A model generated the notes under the pieces. The model was not told the origin of the DNA and did no database searches. It worked only from the letters and a program-made list of their open reading frames with translations. This document shows positions 41,372 through 51,900 of a stretch of DNA of 64,000 nt, in pieces (the stretch's first letter is position 1; each line of letters starts with the position of its first letter). A program made the translations under genes and the position numbers. Source of the DNA: Flavobacterium suaedae (lineage in GTDB: Bacteria > Bacteroidota > Bacteroidia > Flavobacteriales > Flavobacteriaceae); assembly GCF_014642915.1 (NCBI RefSeq), contig NZ_BMJE01000004.1:310001-374000 (forward strand). The letters run 5' to 3'.

Positions 41372-43438
41372 CTAAAATTTGTTAAATGCAGGCTTTGAGG
41401 TAATTATCCATTTTAAACGGAATCCAATTTCTGTATAGGTAAATCCTGCTGCTGTTGCAGAGGCTATATTACTGTGCAGCGCATAGGCATTTGCCATAAA
41501 CCTACCTGAAAATTTGTACCCGAGCTTCCCCTGGAGCCTGTAAGTACCTTGTTTATCATTATCTTCTATAAACTGATATCCTGCTGCGGCATTAAGATTA
41601 TAGTACATTCCTTTACTTTCTATTGCTTGTTCATCTTTTAAAAAGTCTATAAACACTTCAGCAAGATTAAACCGTAACGGACTAAAGTATACTTCGGCTT
41701 TACGTTCTTTAAACGCTATATACTGATAGTTTATTCCACCTTTAAGTACCGGTCGCTGTAAAAAGTTATAATACAAAGAGGTAAACAGTAAATTTCTTTC
41801 GTTACCGTCAGACTGGTTGGTATAAAAATATTGTGTAAACCAACCTAAGTTAAAGTTAGAGCTGATGTTATAATTAAGGTATATATTATCAGCTGTTATT
41901 TCTTTATCAGCTAGGTCGGCATTAAAGTTTTGTATATCTCTTTTATATCCCAGTTCCATATCCTGTAGCTTAAATGGTTTAGCTTTAATAAACGCCTGAG
42001 CCATAACCTGCGTATAATTATTTAAGTAAGAGCTAACATGCGTAGTACCCAATATGGCATTAAAGCTTGCTTTTGGGTGAAAGCGGTATTCTGCTCCTAC
42101 AGCATAGTCATTTGACGTAGCTGAATTCCCTGTTACTTTATTTTCGGTTTCCCTGTACTTATACATCCCTGTAAAAGACCAACGTAAACTGGCAGGGAAG
42201 TTTATTGTAGTGGTAGAAAAGTAGGCTTTGTTATCACCGTTATCAAATGCATAGCCTGCTTTTTCTTCTACAGTAGGAGAGTAGGTGTTATTCAATTTGC
42301 TTAAAAAGGACATAGCATCTTTTTGCTCTTTAAATATTTGCAGCGTCTTGTTTACCGCTACATACGCACTATCGTGTTTACCTGTAGCAAAGTAAGCATT
42401 GGCAATACCCAGATTACCATCAAAAGAAGTTGTGTCTTTCTCTAAAATCCTTTGGTAGCTACTTATACTTTCTCTGAAATCGCTGCGATACATGCCCAGT
42501 GTAGCCCATAGTGCTAGTACGCTACTGTCATCAGGATATTGGCTAGCCAGTTCATTAACAGCTTTTTCAGCTTCTTTATACTTTCTGTTCCATATCAGAG
42601 CTTGCACATAACGCTCCTTTGATTTTTTTATCAATTCTTCATCACCTAAAGTTGTTGATTTATCAACAGCCATAGTTGCCCAGTGTAAGGCTTTCTTTTC
42701 TTTATGTATGGTATGTTCTGCCAGTGCAGCACCATTTATAGCCTTTATACTATCGGCAGTAGTAGTTGCCATAGCAAAGTATGCCTGTTTTGCTTTTTCA
42801 CCTTCTTTTATAATAAGGTATACATTCGCCTTGTTTAATAAGGTGTCTTTATCGTTAGGGAAGTCAACAAGGTTGTCGTTCAATAGGTGTAAAGCCTCTT
42901 CATACTGCTTGTTTTGAGATAGGGTATAGGCATATCCTAATCGTATATATTTTCGGGATACCATAGCATTACCATTGCTCGGAGAAACCTCTAGTGCTTT
43001 GTTTACATATTCTAATGCTTCCGGATATTCCTTTAAGTTTGATAGTGTATTTGCATAACCCAGTAATGCAGGGAAGCTATCGGGGTGCTCGGCTACTAAA
43101 TCACTATAATACGCTTTAGCGTCCTCATATTTTTTATTCCACAAAAGGGACTCAGCGTAGTTTAGCTGAATTTCAAAATCACCGGGATATTCGTTTAACA
43201 TATTTGCAAACATAGTGTTGGCTTCTTTTGGACTTCCGTTTAACCCCAGTGCTCTGGCATAACATAGTTTTGCCGTTTTATTATCAGGATACTCTTTTAG
43301 TATATCATTAAAAAAAACTTCTGCTTTCGCAAACTTACCTTCTTCCAAATAACCAAATCCTTCTTTCATATCTTGAGCTGTTCCTTTAGTTATAAACAGA
43401 AAAAGTGCGAAAAATAATATGCTTTTAAATAATTTCAT
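41372..43438 (-). CDS. TPR protein with outer-membrane beta-barrel (YaiO-like), polysaccharide export
   Basis: A 688-residue exported protein. Residues 1-21 are a signal peptide ending AQ. Residues 25-395 hold about ten tetratricopeptide repeats (for example AKLCYARALGLNGSPKEANT; FPALLGYANTLSNLKEYPEA). Residues 405-688 alternate strands typical of an outer-membrane barrel (AYFSTTTINFPASLRWSFTG; AVGAEYRFHPKASFNAI; EIGFRLKWIITS). A periplasmic TPR scaffold joined to an outer-membrane barrel is the design of PgaA, PelB and BcsC exopolysaccharide exporters. It is divergent from the flippase gene, 187 bases away, and lies between the NO-signalling operon and the polysaccharide genes. Confidence 0.78.
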   Translation of the reverse strand: MKLFKSILFFALFLFITKGTAQDMKEGFGYLEEGKFAKAEVFFNDILKEYPDNKTAKLCYARALGLNGSPKEANTMFANMLNEYPGDFEIQLNYAESLLWNKKYEDAKAYYSDLVAEHPDSFPALLGYANTLSNLKEYPEALEYVNKALEVSPSNGNAMVSRKYIRLGYAYTLSQNKQYEEALHLLNDNLVDFPNDKDTLLNKANVYLIIKEGEKAKQAYFAMATTTADSIKAINGAALAEHTIHKEKKALHWATMAVDKSTTLGDEELIKKSKERYVQALIWNRKYKEAEKAVNELASQYPDDSSVLALWATLGMYRSDFRESISSYQRILEKDTTSFDGNLGIANAYFATGKHDSAYVAVNKTLQIFKEQKDAMSFLSKLNNTYSPTVEEKAGYAFDNGDNKAYFSTTTINFPASLRWSFTGMYKYRETENKVTGNSATSNDYAVGAEYRFHPKASFNAILGTTHVSSYLNNYTQVMAQAFIKAKPFKLQDMELGYKRDIQNFNADLADKEITADNIYLNYNISSNFNLGWFTQYFYTNQSDGNERNLLFTSLYYNFLQRPVLKGGINYQYIAFKERKAEVYFSPLRFNLAEVFIDFLKDEQAIESKGMYYNLNAAAGYQFIEDNDKQGTYRLQGKLGYKFSGRFMANAYALHSNIASATAAGFTYTEIGFRLKWIITSKPAFNKF

Positions 43439-43625
43439 TTAGTGGCGGATGTTTTAATTTTTACTTACTGCAAGTTAAACATAACCATAAGATATTTCAT
43501 CTACAGTAAATTGCTGTTCATCGAAAACAACCTTCATCTGGTTGAAAATCAGGACAACTTTGCATCAGATATCCCGCATAAACGAGATGTTTTTAAAACA
43601 ATTACCAAACTAAATCATTACAGTC

Positions 43626-44894
43626 ATGTTAACAAAAACTACACAGAATTTATGGTTATCTGTTAAAAGGCTTAGCCAGGAACAGATGTTTTTTGTTTCT
43701 ATATTAATAGTAAATGCAGGTAACTATTTATACAATTTAATTTTAGGCAGGCTTTTAGGTCCTGCTGCTTTTGCAGAAGCAGCTTTATTAATTACTATGT
43801 TACTTATCCTCTCTTTTGTTGGGATGACTTTCCAAATTGTTACGGCTAAATATTCAGTACTATATAACGGTCGAAGTTTTTTTACCTTTTTAAAATTCAT
43901 ATCGCAGTTAGCAATTGGTTCGGGTGTATTGTTAGGTGCAGCTATAGTAATATTCAGCCAATCGCTGCAAAATATATTTCACACCCAGTCCCCAATAATG
44001 TTTATAGTATTTGGTGCGGGGCTACCCTTATACTTTCTTATGAGTATTAACAGAGGGGTATATCAGGGGCGTGAAGAGTTTAAAAAACTCTCATTTACTT
44101 ATAAGGCGGAAATGTTTAGCAGGTTGTTTATAACCTTTGCTTTACTGTATGCTTTTTCGGCAATAAGCTCATCACTAATTGTAGCGGCAGGTATTACCGT
44201 TTCTTTATTATTCGGGTTAATGCCTTTTCAAAAGAAAGTAGTTGTAAACACTACAGCTTTTAAAGTAAAAGATTTTGATAGCAAAACGATACTTTCATTC
44301 TTTGCGCTTACTGCATTTTATGAATTTACACAGATTATTATAAATAACAGTGATATACTTTTGGTTAAACATTACTTTGATAGTGAACCGGCAGGTTTAT
44401 ATGCATCACTGGCATTAATAGGCAGGGTAGTGTACTTTGTAGCATGGATGTTTGTAATGCTGATGCTGCCTAAAGTAATACGCCTTAAAAAAGAAGGTAA
44501 AAACACCAAGGGTATATTAATGAAGTATGTAGCATACATAGCAAGACTTTCTGCCTGTATAGTATTAGGAGCTTTCCTTTTCCCTGTTACAGTAGTAAAG
44601 CTAATGTTTGGTGAGGAATATATAAGTATAGCACCTTTACTATGGCAATATGCATTGGCAACTTCAGTATTTGCTATAGCTAATATATTTGCCTACTACT
44701 TCCTTTCACTGGGGCAATATGTACCGGTAATACTATCAGCCTTGTTAGGGCTTACGCAAATAGCATTAATAGTTTTATACCACAACTCTTTAGAACAAGT
44801 GGTTGTAATGCAGATAATTGCTATGCTAACGCTGTTAACCTTCCAGTTGGCTTATTTCTTTTATCAAAACAGGAAAAGCATCCAACGAAGCTAA
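43626..44894 (+). CDS. MOP-family polysaccharide flippase
   Basis: A 422-residue inner-membrane protein with about 12 membrane helices. The N-terminal half has NAGNYLYNLILGRLLGPAAF, characteristic of oligosaccharide flippases (PST/Wzx branch), and the C-terminal half has FFALTAFYEFTQIIINNSDI with LLVKHYFDSEPAGLYASLAL, also typical. It should move a lipid-linked sugar or growing glycan across the inner membrane. The GT4 gene follows after 79 bases in the same direction. The length and 12-helix plan also fit PelG-type proteins. Confidence 0.88.
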   Translation: MLTKTTQNLWLSVKRLSQEQMFFVSILIVNAGNYLYNLILGRLLGPAAFAEAALLITMLLILSFVGMTFQIVTAKYSVLYNGRSFFTFLKFISQLAIGSGVLLGAAIVIFSQSLQNIFHTQSPIMFIVFGAGLPLYFLMSINRGVYQGREEFKKLSFTYKAEMFSRLFITFALLYAFSAISSSLIVAAGITVSLLFGLMPFQKKVVVNTTAFKVKDFDSKTILSFFALTAFYEFTQIIINNSDILLVKHYFDSEPAGLYASLALIGRVVYFVAWMFVMLMLPKVIRLKKEGKNTKGILMKYVAYIARLSACIVLGAFLFPVTVVKLMFGEEYISIAPLLWQYALATSVFAIANIFAYYFLSLGQYVPVILSALLGLTQIALIVLYHNSLEQVVVMQIIAMLTLLTFQLAYFFYQNRKSIQRS

Positions 44895-44896
44895 AC

Positions 44897-44915
44897 CGCA
44901 TTTCGTCGAAATGCG
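44897..44915. repeat. Perfect 19-bp palindrome between flippase and GT4 genes
   Basis: CGCATTTCG-T-CGAAATGCG is an exact inverted repeat with a one-base centre, three bases after the flippase stop. There is no T-run, so it is a better candidate for an operator or RNA-stability element than for a terminator. Confidence 0.6.
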
Positions 44916-44939
44916 ATAATCGTCACAGCATCAACATAC

Positions 44940-44947
44940 TAATTTTA
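44940..44947 (+). promoter_or_regulatory. Weak -7-like element before the GT4 gene
   Basis: TAATTTTA matches the Bacteroidota -7 consensus at seven of eight positions, 27 bases before the GT4 start. It would let the GT4 gene be expressed apart from the flippase. Confidence 0.3.
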
Positions 44948-44973
44948 CACCATCAACTAAAAACAGTAGAATC

Positions 44974-46176
44974 ATGAAAGTAGCAATCGTAACATCGTTT
45001 CCACCAAGCAAAGTAACTTTAAATGAATATGGTTACCACCTTGTAAAGAATTTTGTAAACAAAGAAGATATATCAGAACTTGTTTTACTTGCTGATAAAA
45101 CTAAAGCTGAAAAACAACTTGATTTTGATAACAGCGATAAAGTAAAAGTAAATGAGTGCTGGGAGTTTAACAGTTACACAACTATATTTAAAATTATTGC
45201 AGCAGTATATAAAGAAAAGCCGGATGTAGTTTTCTTTAACTTACAGTTTGTAAAGTTTGGCGATAAAAAAATCCCTGCGGCATTGGGGCTAATGTTACCA
45301 ATGCTGCTTAGATTCGCCGGAGTTAAAACGGTAGTACTGCTACACAATATAATGGAAACTGTAGACCTTGAGCAGGCTGGTTTCTCTAAAAATAAATTCC
45401 TGAAAAAAATATACGGATTTATAGGCTCAACATTAACAAGATGCTTATTAAAAGCGAATGTGCTGGCAGTAACCATTAATAAATATGTTGAAATATTAAA
45501 TGAAAAATACAATGCTAAGAATGTAGTGTTAGTTCCGCATGGTACTTTCGAATCGGTAAAACAAATTGATTTCAATTTGCCTAAAGGACCGAAAAAAGTA
45601 ATGGCTTTTGGTAAGTTTGGTACTTACAAAAAGGTAGAAGGAATGATTGAAGCAGTAGAGCTGTTACGAAGAAACGGAATGAAAGATATTGAGGTGGTGA
45701 TTGCAGGAACTGACAGCCCCAACACGCCGGGGTATTTAAGTAGCGTAAGGGAGCAGTACATTAATGTAGAGGGACTTACTTTTACAGGGTACGTAGAAGA
45801 AAATGATGTAGAGCGCATATTCACTGAAAGCGCAGTAGTAGTGTTCCCTTATACCGCTACAACAGGAAGTTCAGGTGTGTTACACCAAGCAGGAAGTTAT
45901 GGTAGAGCGGTAGTAATGCCGGATATAGGCGACCTTGCACACTTAGTAAAAGATGAAGGGTACAGAGGTGAATTTTTTGCTCCTGATTCAGTAGAATCAA
46001 TGGCGGAAGCTATAGGCAACATACTAGGTGATGATGCTTACAGAAGAGAAATTGCACAAGCAAATTATAAAGCTGCTGGAGCACTTTCTATGGATAAAAT
46101 TGCCGAAATGTATTTAAACCACTTTAAAGCATTACAGCCTGAAACTAAAGAAGAAGCCTTAATAGGAGATATATAA
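44974..46176 (+). CDS. GT4-family glycosyltransferase
   Basis: A 400-residue GT-B fold glycosyltransferase. The N-terminal acceptor domain opens MKVAIVTSFPPSKVTLNEYG and includes TVVLLHNIMETVDLEQAG. The C-terminal nucleotide-sugar domain has MAFGKFGTYKKVEGMIEAVE, VVIAGTDSPNTPGYL, EGLTFTGYVEENDVERIF and the family 4 core VVVFPYTATTGSSGVLHQAG. It has no signal peptide and is probably cytosolic at the membrane. Its last 18 bases overlap the end of the convergent GH5-like gene. In this locus it would build an exopolysaccharide; the sugar is not predictable. Confidence 0.9.
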   Translation: MKVAIVTSFPPSKVTLNEYGYHLVKNFVNKEDISELVLLADKTKAEKQLDFDNSDKVKVNECWEFNSYTTIFKIIAAVYKEKPDVVFFNLQFVKFGDKKIPAALGLMLPMLLRFAGVKTVVLLHNIMETVDLEQAGFSKNKFLKKIYGFIGSTLTRCLLKANVLAVTINKYVEILNEKYNAKNVVLVPHGTFESVKQIDFNLPKGPKKVMAFGKFGTYKKVEGMIEAVELLRRNGMKDIEVVIAGTDSPNTPGYLSSVREQYINVEGLTFTGYVEENDVERIFTESAVVVFPYTATTGSSGVLHQAGSYGRAVVMPDIGDLAHLVKDEGYRGEFFAPDSVESMAEAIGNILGDDAYRREIAQANYKAAGALSMDKIAEMYLNHFKALQPETKEEALIGDI

Positions 46177-47718
46177 AAAGGATGGTTTTTTGTTACCATC
46201 GGTATCTATAAAACCAAACTCCTTTTGCTTATTGCGCACCCATGGCTTTTTACCCACCACACGGCTGGGAACACTAGGGAAATCATATAACGTCCAGGAT
46301 ACAAATGCAAGCTGTTTTCTTTTGAAGATGGCTTGCATTTTTTTATGGTATTCCGCCTGGTCTTCCTCGTCACTGCCAAACCAGTTCCAAAACCCGGTGT
46401 AGGATGATATACCGAACTCCTGCAATACAAGAGGTTTACTTGTTTTTGCTTCCAGTTTTTTCAGCTTATCTTCAAAATGGTCAATATTGTCGTAGTAATG
46501 GTAGGATATAAAGTCAACCTCTTGCTGTAAAGTAGTAGCCACTTCAATGTTAGACCATCCTACGGTAACCAAATGTTCACTGTCCCACTCTTTAATCATA
46601 GGGATAAGGGTAGCCAGCCAATCAGTCACATTATCCTCTCCACGATTTTTAAAGTCGAGGTCAGGTTCGTTTTTCACATCCCAGGCAAGTATAGCATCAT
46701 GGTCTTTAAAGCGGGAAACTATTTTTTCTGCATGGCGGTGGGTTAACGTCCACGTTTCCGGAGAATAATCGCCGTAAAAATCAAACAGTGTTACAATAAC
46801 CGCCAAATCTTTCTGTTGAGCAATATCTAAAACCTGTTGCAGTTTTTCTATTTTACTTTGGTTGATGTCGGCTTTACCAAATTCCTCATACGGTATAAAA
46901 ATACGTATGGTATTCAACCCCGCATTTTTTATAATGTTGAAGTCTGCTTTTATGGTATCCGTATTAAAGTTATCCCCGTATAAATCCCAAGGGGAGTTTT
47001 TAGGGTAATAGTTAATCCCCTTTATAGTAAACTTCTTTCCGTTTTTTAAAATCTGATTGTTTTGTGAGGTGTATATCGGGTTAGCCTCTGTAGTTTCAGG
47101 TTCTAAAGCTACTTTGTCCATACGCTTCATGTGCCTGATGCGCCAAAAGCCATCTTCCAAAAGCATCATTACCTTATAGGTTGCCGTATCGCGAACTTTA
47201 GTAACCAGTTGTTTATCGTTGTAGATTTGTTGGTATTCAACAATATTTCTGTCGGTAAAAACAACCAACTGCCCATCGGCGCTGTAAAATTCCAAAGCAG
47301 GGTTGTGCTTAAGTGTAGTCCCCTCAATATGTACTTTATTTTCTTTATTATGCGCTACCAGCCTAAAAAGGTTAACCCTTGCGCTATCGGTATAAAAATC
47401 CTCAATGCCCTCCCGGTTATTATTCATCAGGGCTTTGTTTTTTACATACCAGGAAAACAGGTAGTCGTTCTCTATTTCACCAAGCGTTTGCTTTTCCATT
47501 TCCCTACCGGGATTTTCAAGACTGCTCCAGTTTACTTTTGGTAAGTAGGTATTTACCGTTTCGCGTTCCAAATGCAGCATGCCGGTGCGTTCAGCCCCCG
47601 TGTTGAGGTAGCCCAGTATTTTACCCAAAGCAAAGAGTAGCAATACATTTATTAGGATAAATGTTATGATAAGCGATGCCCGATATATATTTTTATTGTT
47701 AATCTTACTCTTCCCCAT
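46159..47718 (-). CDS. Membrane-anchored GH5-like glycoside hydrolase with NTF2-like domain
   Basis: A 519-residue protein. A single N-terminal helix (SLIITFILINVLLLFALGKI) anchors it in the inner membrane with the rest in the periplasm. Residues 75-200 look like an NTF2/SnoaL-type domain (LFSWYVKNKALMNNN; TATYKVMMLLEDGFWRIRHM). Residues 220-519 are a TIM-barrel of the GH5/cellulase superfamily: FTIKGINYYPK, AGLNTIRIFIPYEEF, AWDVKNEPD with acid/base Glu351, HYYDNIDHFE and VLQEFG with nucleophile Glu434. It is the last gene of a three-gene operon with the Ig-like and PTPS-related proteins. Export systems often carry such a hydrolase (for example PslG, PelA) to trim the polymer. Confidence 0.85.
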   Translation of the reverse strand: MGKSKINNKNIYRASLIITFILINVLLLFALGKILGYLNTGAERTGMLHLERETVNTYLPKVNWSSLENPGREMEKQTLGEIENDYLFSWYVKNKALMNNNREGIEDFYTDSARVNLFRLVAHNKENKVHIEGTTLKHNPALEFYSADGQLVVFTDRNIVEYQQIYNDKQLVTKVRDTATYKVMMLLEDGFWRIRHMKRMDKVALEPETTEANPIYTSQNNQILKNGKKFTIKGINYYPKNSPWDLYGDNFNTDTIKADFNIIKNAGLNTIRIFIPYEEFGKADINQSKIEKLQQVLDIAQQKDLAVIVTLFDFYGDYSPETWTLTHRHAEKIVSRFKDHDAILAWDVKNEPDLDFKNRGEDNVTDWLATLIPMIKEWDSEHLVTVGWSNIEVATTLQQEVDFISYHYYDNIDHFEDKLKKLEAKTSKPLVLQEFGISSYTGFWNWFGSDEEDQAEYHKKMQAIFKRKQLAFVSWTLYDFPSVPSRVVGKKPWVRNKQKEFGFIDTDGNKKPSFLYISY

Positions 47719-48988
47719 TTACATTTATCTGTTTCTTTTTTACTCCTTCATTCGGCTCAATTTCGCCTTCTATTGTTTTACCAAAAGCACTTATTTCCAG
47801 TCTATATTTTTTCTCAGGATATTCTTCCTTCGGGAGTTTAAAAGTTACAAAACCTTTTTCAGTATACTCCGTTAATGTAGCAATATGTTTATCTGCTGCA
47901 TAAAGGCTTGCTGTTACGGTAGTCCCTTCGGGGGCAATTTGCCCCATAAAACTGGTCACTTCGCCAACGGTGATTATTCTTTTATCGGTATCAAAACTGT
48001 ACGGTATAACCGCAGGCACAGCTTTGTAATTAATGCTAATGCTTTTGCTTTCCGCCATTCCTGTAACATAGGCTTTTACAGTATAAGTAGCTTCGTGTTC
48101 GGGAGCCGGGAATTTTGCCTCTGCCATACCATATACTGTAGCGCCGAAACTTTTAAGTTTAGTCCCTTTTTCTGTGGTTACAACAAAATAAACCATAGTA
48201 CCGTCGCTAACTATATTATTAAACTTATCCCGTAATGTTGAGGTTTTAAATGTAGTAAGCTGGTTACCGTCTGCAAAGGCATGATTTCGGGTATAGCTTA
48301 TGGTAAACGGAACAGGAGGGGCAGGAAATATATCTGTTTCTGTCTCTTTAGTTTCTGCATTTTGGCAGGTAACCGAGGTTAACATTTTACCCGATTTTTC
48401 AGGAGCATATAGCCGTTTCCACGATATAAAATGTTCAGTAGGCAAGTTATAATTGCTTATCCTGCCCAAAAACTGATTGCTGATAGTAGTTGCAGTACTG
48501 TCGGGCATAGGGTTGCCGTATTTGTCTTCGGGTATTGCCACCATCATAGTATAATGCCCATCGCCTACAGGAGTACTTCGCGGCCCTAAATAATTTTCTA
48601 TTCGTGCGGTTTCCTGTTGCGGAATAATTTCAAATGTTCCTTTTAATTGCGGTTTATTATATACAATAACCGACCAGCTTACTGTTCCTGTTTTTCTATT
48701 GAAAAACTCAGGAGTAGTAAAGCTAATAGTATCGCATTTTACCTGAGGCTCTACTAATAAAGTAGCGTAGGATGATTTTAGCAGGAGAGTTGTGCCTTCT
48801 ATTTTAACTCCTTTAAATTTCAGGTTGATGGGATTACCGGCTGTAAATTGTTTTGTATTGGTAAGCAATGTTAACTGAGGTGTTGCTTTACTGTACGGTT
48901 TACTTTCAGATTGTGGCAATAGCGTGACAGAGAGCAACAGAAGCCCAATCAAAACAAGTACGGATAGTATGACTGTTTTCCTTATCAT
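47705..48988 (-). CDS. Membrane-anchored Ig-like domain protein, unknown function
   Basis: A 427-residue protein with one N-terminal membrane helix (VILSVLVLIGLLLLSVTLLP) and a periplasmic part made of beta-sandwich domains. Three Ig-like or bacterial filament-like repeats can be guessed at about 40-150, 165-300 and 300-420 (FTAGNPINLKFKGVKIEGTT; DKYGNPMPDSTATTI; DKFNNIVSDGTMVYFVVTTE; VGEVTSFMGQIAPEGTTVTA). The DKxGN motifs recall invasin-type Ig domains. It overlaps the gene before it by 4 bases and the hydrolase gene after it by 14 bases. I infer a periplasmic scaffold of the polysaccharide machinery. Confidence 0.65.
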   Translation of the reverse strand: MIRKTVILSVLVLIGLLLLSVTLLPQSESKPYSKATPQLTLLTNTKQFTAGNPINLKFKGVKIEGTTLLLKSSYATLLVEPQVKCDTISFTTPEFFNRKTGTVSWSVIVYNKPQLKGTFEIIPQQETARIENYLGPRSTPVGDGHYTMMVAIPEDKYGNPMPDSTATTISNQFLGRISNYNLPTEHFISWKRLYAPEKSGKMLTSVTCQNAETKETETDIFPAPPVPFTISYTRNHAFADGNQLTTFKTSTLRDKFNNIVSDGTMVYFVVTTEKGTKLKSFGATVYGMAEAKFPAPEHEATYTVKAYVTGMAESKSISINYKAVPAVIPYSFDTDKRIITVGEVTSFMGQIAPEGTTVTASLYAADKHIATLTEYTEKGFVTFKLPKEEYPEKKYRLEISAFGKTIEGEIEPNEGVKKKQINVNGEE

Positions 48989-51900
48989 TGCGGATTACCA
49001 ATATAGTTATTTACTTCAATTTTAATATACGAGTATCCTTTACCCGCTATGGCTTGGAGTTCCTTTTTTTCATGCCCATCAATACGTGCTGTAATTTCGC
49101 TTCGTGCTATTTCTTTATTTCGGAGACCATTTACAAAACAGTTTTCCAATGAGCTGTGCAGGCTTTTCAGTTTACTAAGGTCTTTTAATTGGTATGTAAA
49201 CCGTTGGCTGCGCTGTATGCGTACCCCTTCTCGTATAAACTCATGGTCTATGTACAGTAGTTCTTTATTTTCATCGTAATAGGACACCAATAGTTCCGGT
49301 ACGGTTACTTCTTCCAGTCCGTAATTAAATAGTTTTCCTTGTATTGTATCTCCTTTAAAAAATAGGTTTGAAATGGCTACCCCGTTGTATAAATCTTTAA
49401 TAGCCACATTTCCCGCACTTTGTATCTCGAAATCGGTTGGTGTTTCCGCAACATCAAGCGGAGTGTACTCGTCAGGGTTAAACGTTTCAGGCTTAACCGA
49501 TTCGCTATCCAGCCATGCCACATTTTCAAAATTAATTCGATACGGTGTAACCTCTTTAGGCATTAGTTTATGTTTGGTAACATATTTAGCATTGTATGAT
49601 GCCAGCTTTTCATCGCTGTTATTGTATAAAGAGGCATTAATTACCACATCAGCAGGAACGTTGTCTATATTCTGTATTTCTCCTATAACCATATACTCCC
49701 CGTTATACTCAATAAGTTTAGCTGACAGTATTTCCAGTACGGGTTGTTTCAACACATCTTCATGGTGGGTTTGCTGGGTAGTAACCCGCCTGCGCCCGTG
49801 ATTGTAATACTTCGTGATATTTTCAGAGAAAAACTGGTCGGGCGGAATATCCGGGTCTTTCTTTTCGGGTACTATAAACCATTTGCCCTTTAATTTTTTT
49901 ACACGGTGGGTATACTCCTTTGTTATAATTTCCAGTGGAGTTATCCACTTGGTTTTAGCTTTTACAATAGCGGTATTTTTAGTTTCATAAGGAACATCCA
50001 GTTTTATGGCATCCATTTTACCATAAGAGTTTATAATACCATCAGAAACCGAAATTTCAAGCAAATACTGCGAAAGCGGATAATCTTCATCAGGAACTAT
50101 AAGTGAATGTGCTTTTTCAAACCGTTTAAAATCCAAATCGTTATAATAGGCACGTACTACATTTTCAGGACTTATTTGGTCTGCTGTATAGATGTAGAGT
50201 TTGTATACTCCCCATAATGTTACCCCAATTAAAAAGAACGTCCACAGTTTAGAGATAACCATTATTTTACGGGGGTAACCGGAATATAAAACACCAAATT
50301 TAAAAAAGTCGGGGCGGGGTAGTACTTTTATTTTTAATGCTTGCAGCCATATCATTTGTATATTAAGCATAAAGGCTATAAGTACGGTAAGCAACGGAAT
50401 TATCCCCCACATTAAGCGTAATGGTAGTGCAGCCTCTTCTTTCGGGAGTACTTTTGGTAAGGGTTGTACATTTAGCTTTTCCCATACCATAATACCGTTT
50501 TCCAGTTGGGTAAGCCTGTGCCAGCCACAAAAGTACAGTATAGGGTCGTAAAATTTATCGTTAGAAAAAACGTATTTCAGGTTGTATTTTTCCGGAACGG
50601 TAAGGAACTGCTGTAAGGAACCTATACCTTCCATGCCTCTGAATTTTGAGTTTTCCAGTCGTTCTACCGCTCTGCTGGTTAATTCCGGTAATCTTCTTGC
50701 CGAGTGGTAATTACCATCAACCGTCATTGCCTTTGTTTTAGTAGACAGGAATGCCATTTGGTCACCAAAGCCTAAGGGTAAAAAACGCCATTTATCATGC
50801 TGATCCTGATTCAGGAAATTAACAATAGGCAGCATATTTATTTTAGGTGGCTGGAAGGGGCGGAAATATCCTAAACTAATAGTAAATAAAGCAAAGGACA
50901 GAAAAGCACCGGCAAAAATACCTGATATAATGCGGGTATAAACCGTGCCGAAACGTTGCTGTAATGCTTTTTTAAGGTCGCCTTCAGCAAGGCGGTACAC
51001 AAATTCACCCGCAATGGGCAGGCTGATGATAGATGCCCAAAGCGTAAACCTGTCCAAGGTTAGTATATTAAAAGCTGTTTCACCGAGCATTTTTAGTGGT
51101 ATGGGTGTAGTACCCCCTGTACCTAAAACGGTAAGTAAGGTTAATGACAACCCGAAAAATATATAACGCTTGCTGTAGTAGCGGTAAAAAATATAAGGCA
51201 GTAAAAACAGTAATATTCCCCAAGGAATTAAAAAGAACACTAACCCCGATGAAGTAACCTCCAGAAAATTATCGCGACTGCCATGTGGTATGGGGACCTG
51301 TGTAATCGGGTTTTGTTTGGAGTTTATCCAGTAAGGTAGAATACAAAATACAATTAATACTAACGAGCAACCCCCAAAAATGATAATACGTTTCAATCGG
51401 GAGAATACCGTTTGTATAAATAGTTTCAGGGTAATTTCTTTATAGCTGTTTACTTTATCGCGTGCCGTATCCATTACTGCCATACCCAATAATGGAAAGA
51501 TAAAAAACACCATCCCAAATATAGGGGTAACATGGTGTGATGTTACGGTAACCGCTATTAACGATAGTGAGGTAAACAAATAGTGTTTTCGCCCGGTTCT
51601 AATCCATAAATAAATTTCGGGGAGGGCATGCATTAGTATAGATATCCCTACTATACTGGGCAGTTGCCCGAATATATGCAATGTTTCTACAAACGAGGAG
51701 GAGAAAACAGCGATGAGGGAGGCATAGCCTGCCACTGTTCGGTTTCCCGTTATAATGAGTGTAAACCGGAAAACTCCTGTAATAAAGAGTATTATGGCTA
51801 TAATGGCTACTGTAAATAGCCCGAACTTAAGCCCGCCTATATAAGAGAGTAAACCAATTGCCTGATGTACCAACGGCGGGTAGCCCATTACGGTGAAACC

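Noticed and set aside
47131..47544. 137-aa open frame on the plus strand inside the GH5-like gene
   Set aside because: Antisense to a gene with intact catalytic motifs; no independent support.
49373..49801. 142-aa open frame on the plus strand inside the PTPS-related gene
   Set aside because: Antisense shadow of a long real gene, with low-complexity Ser/Leu composition typical of shadows.
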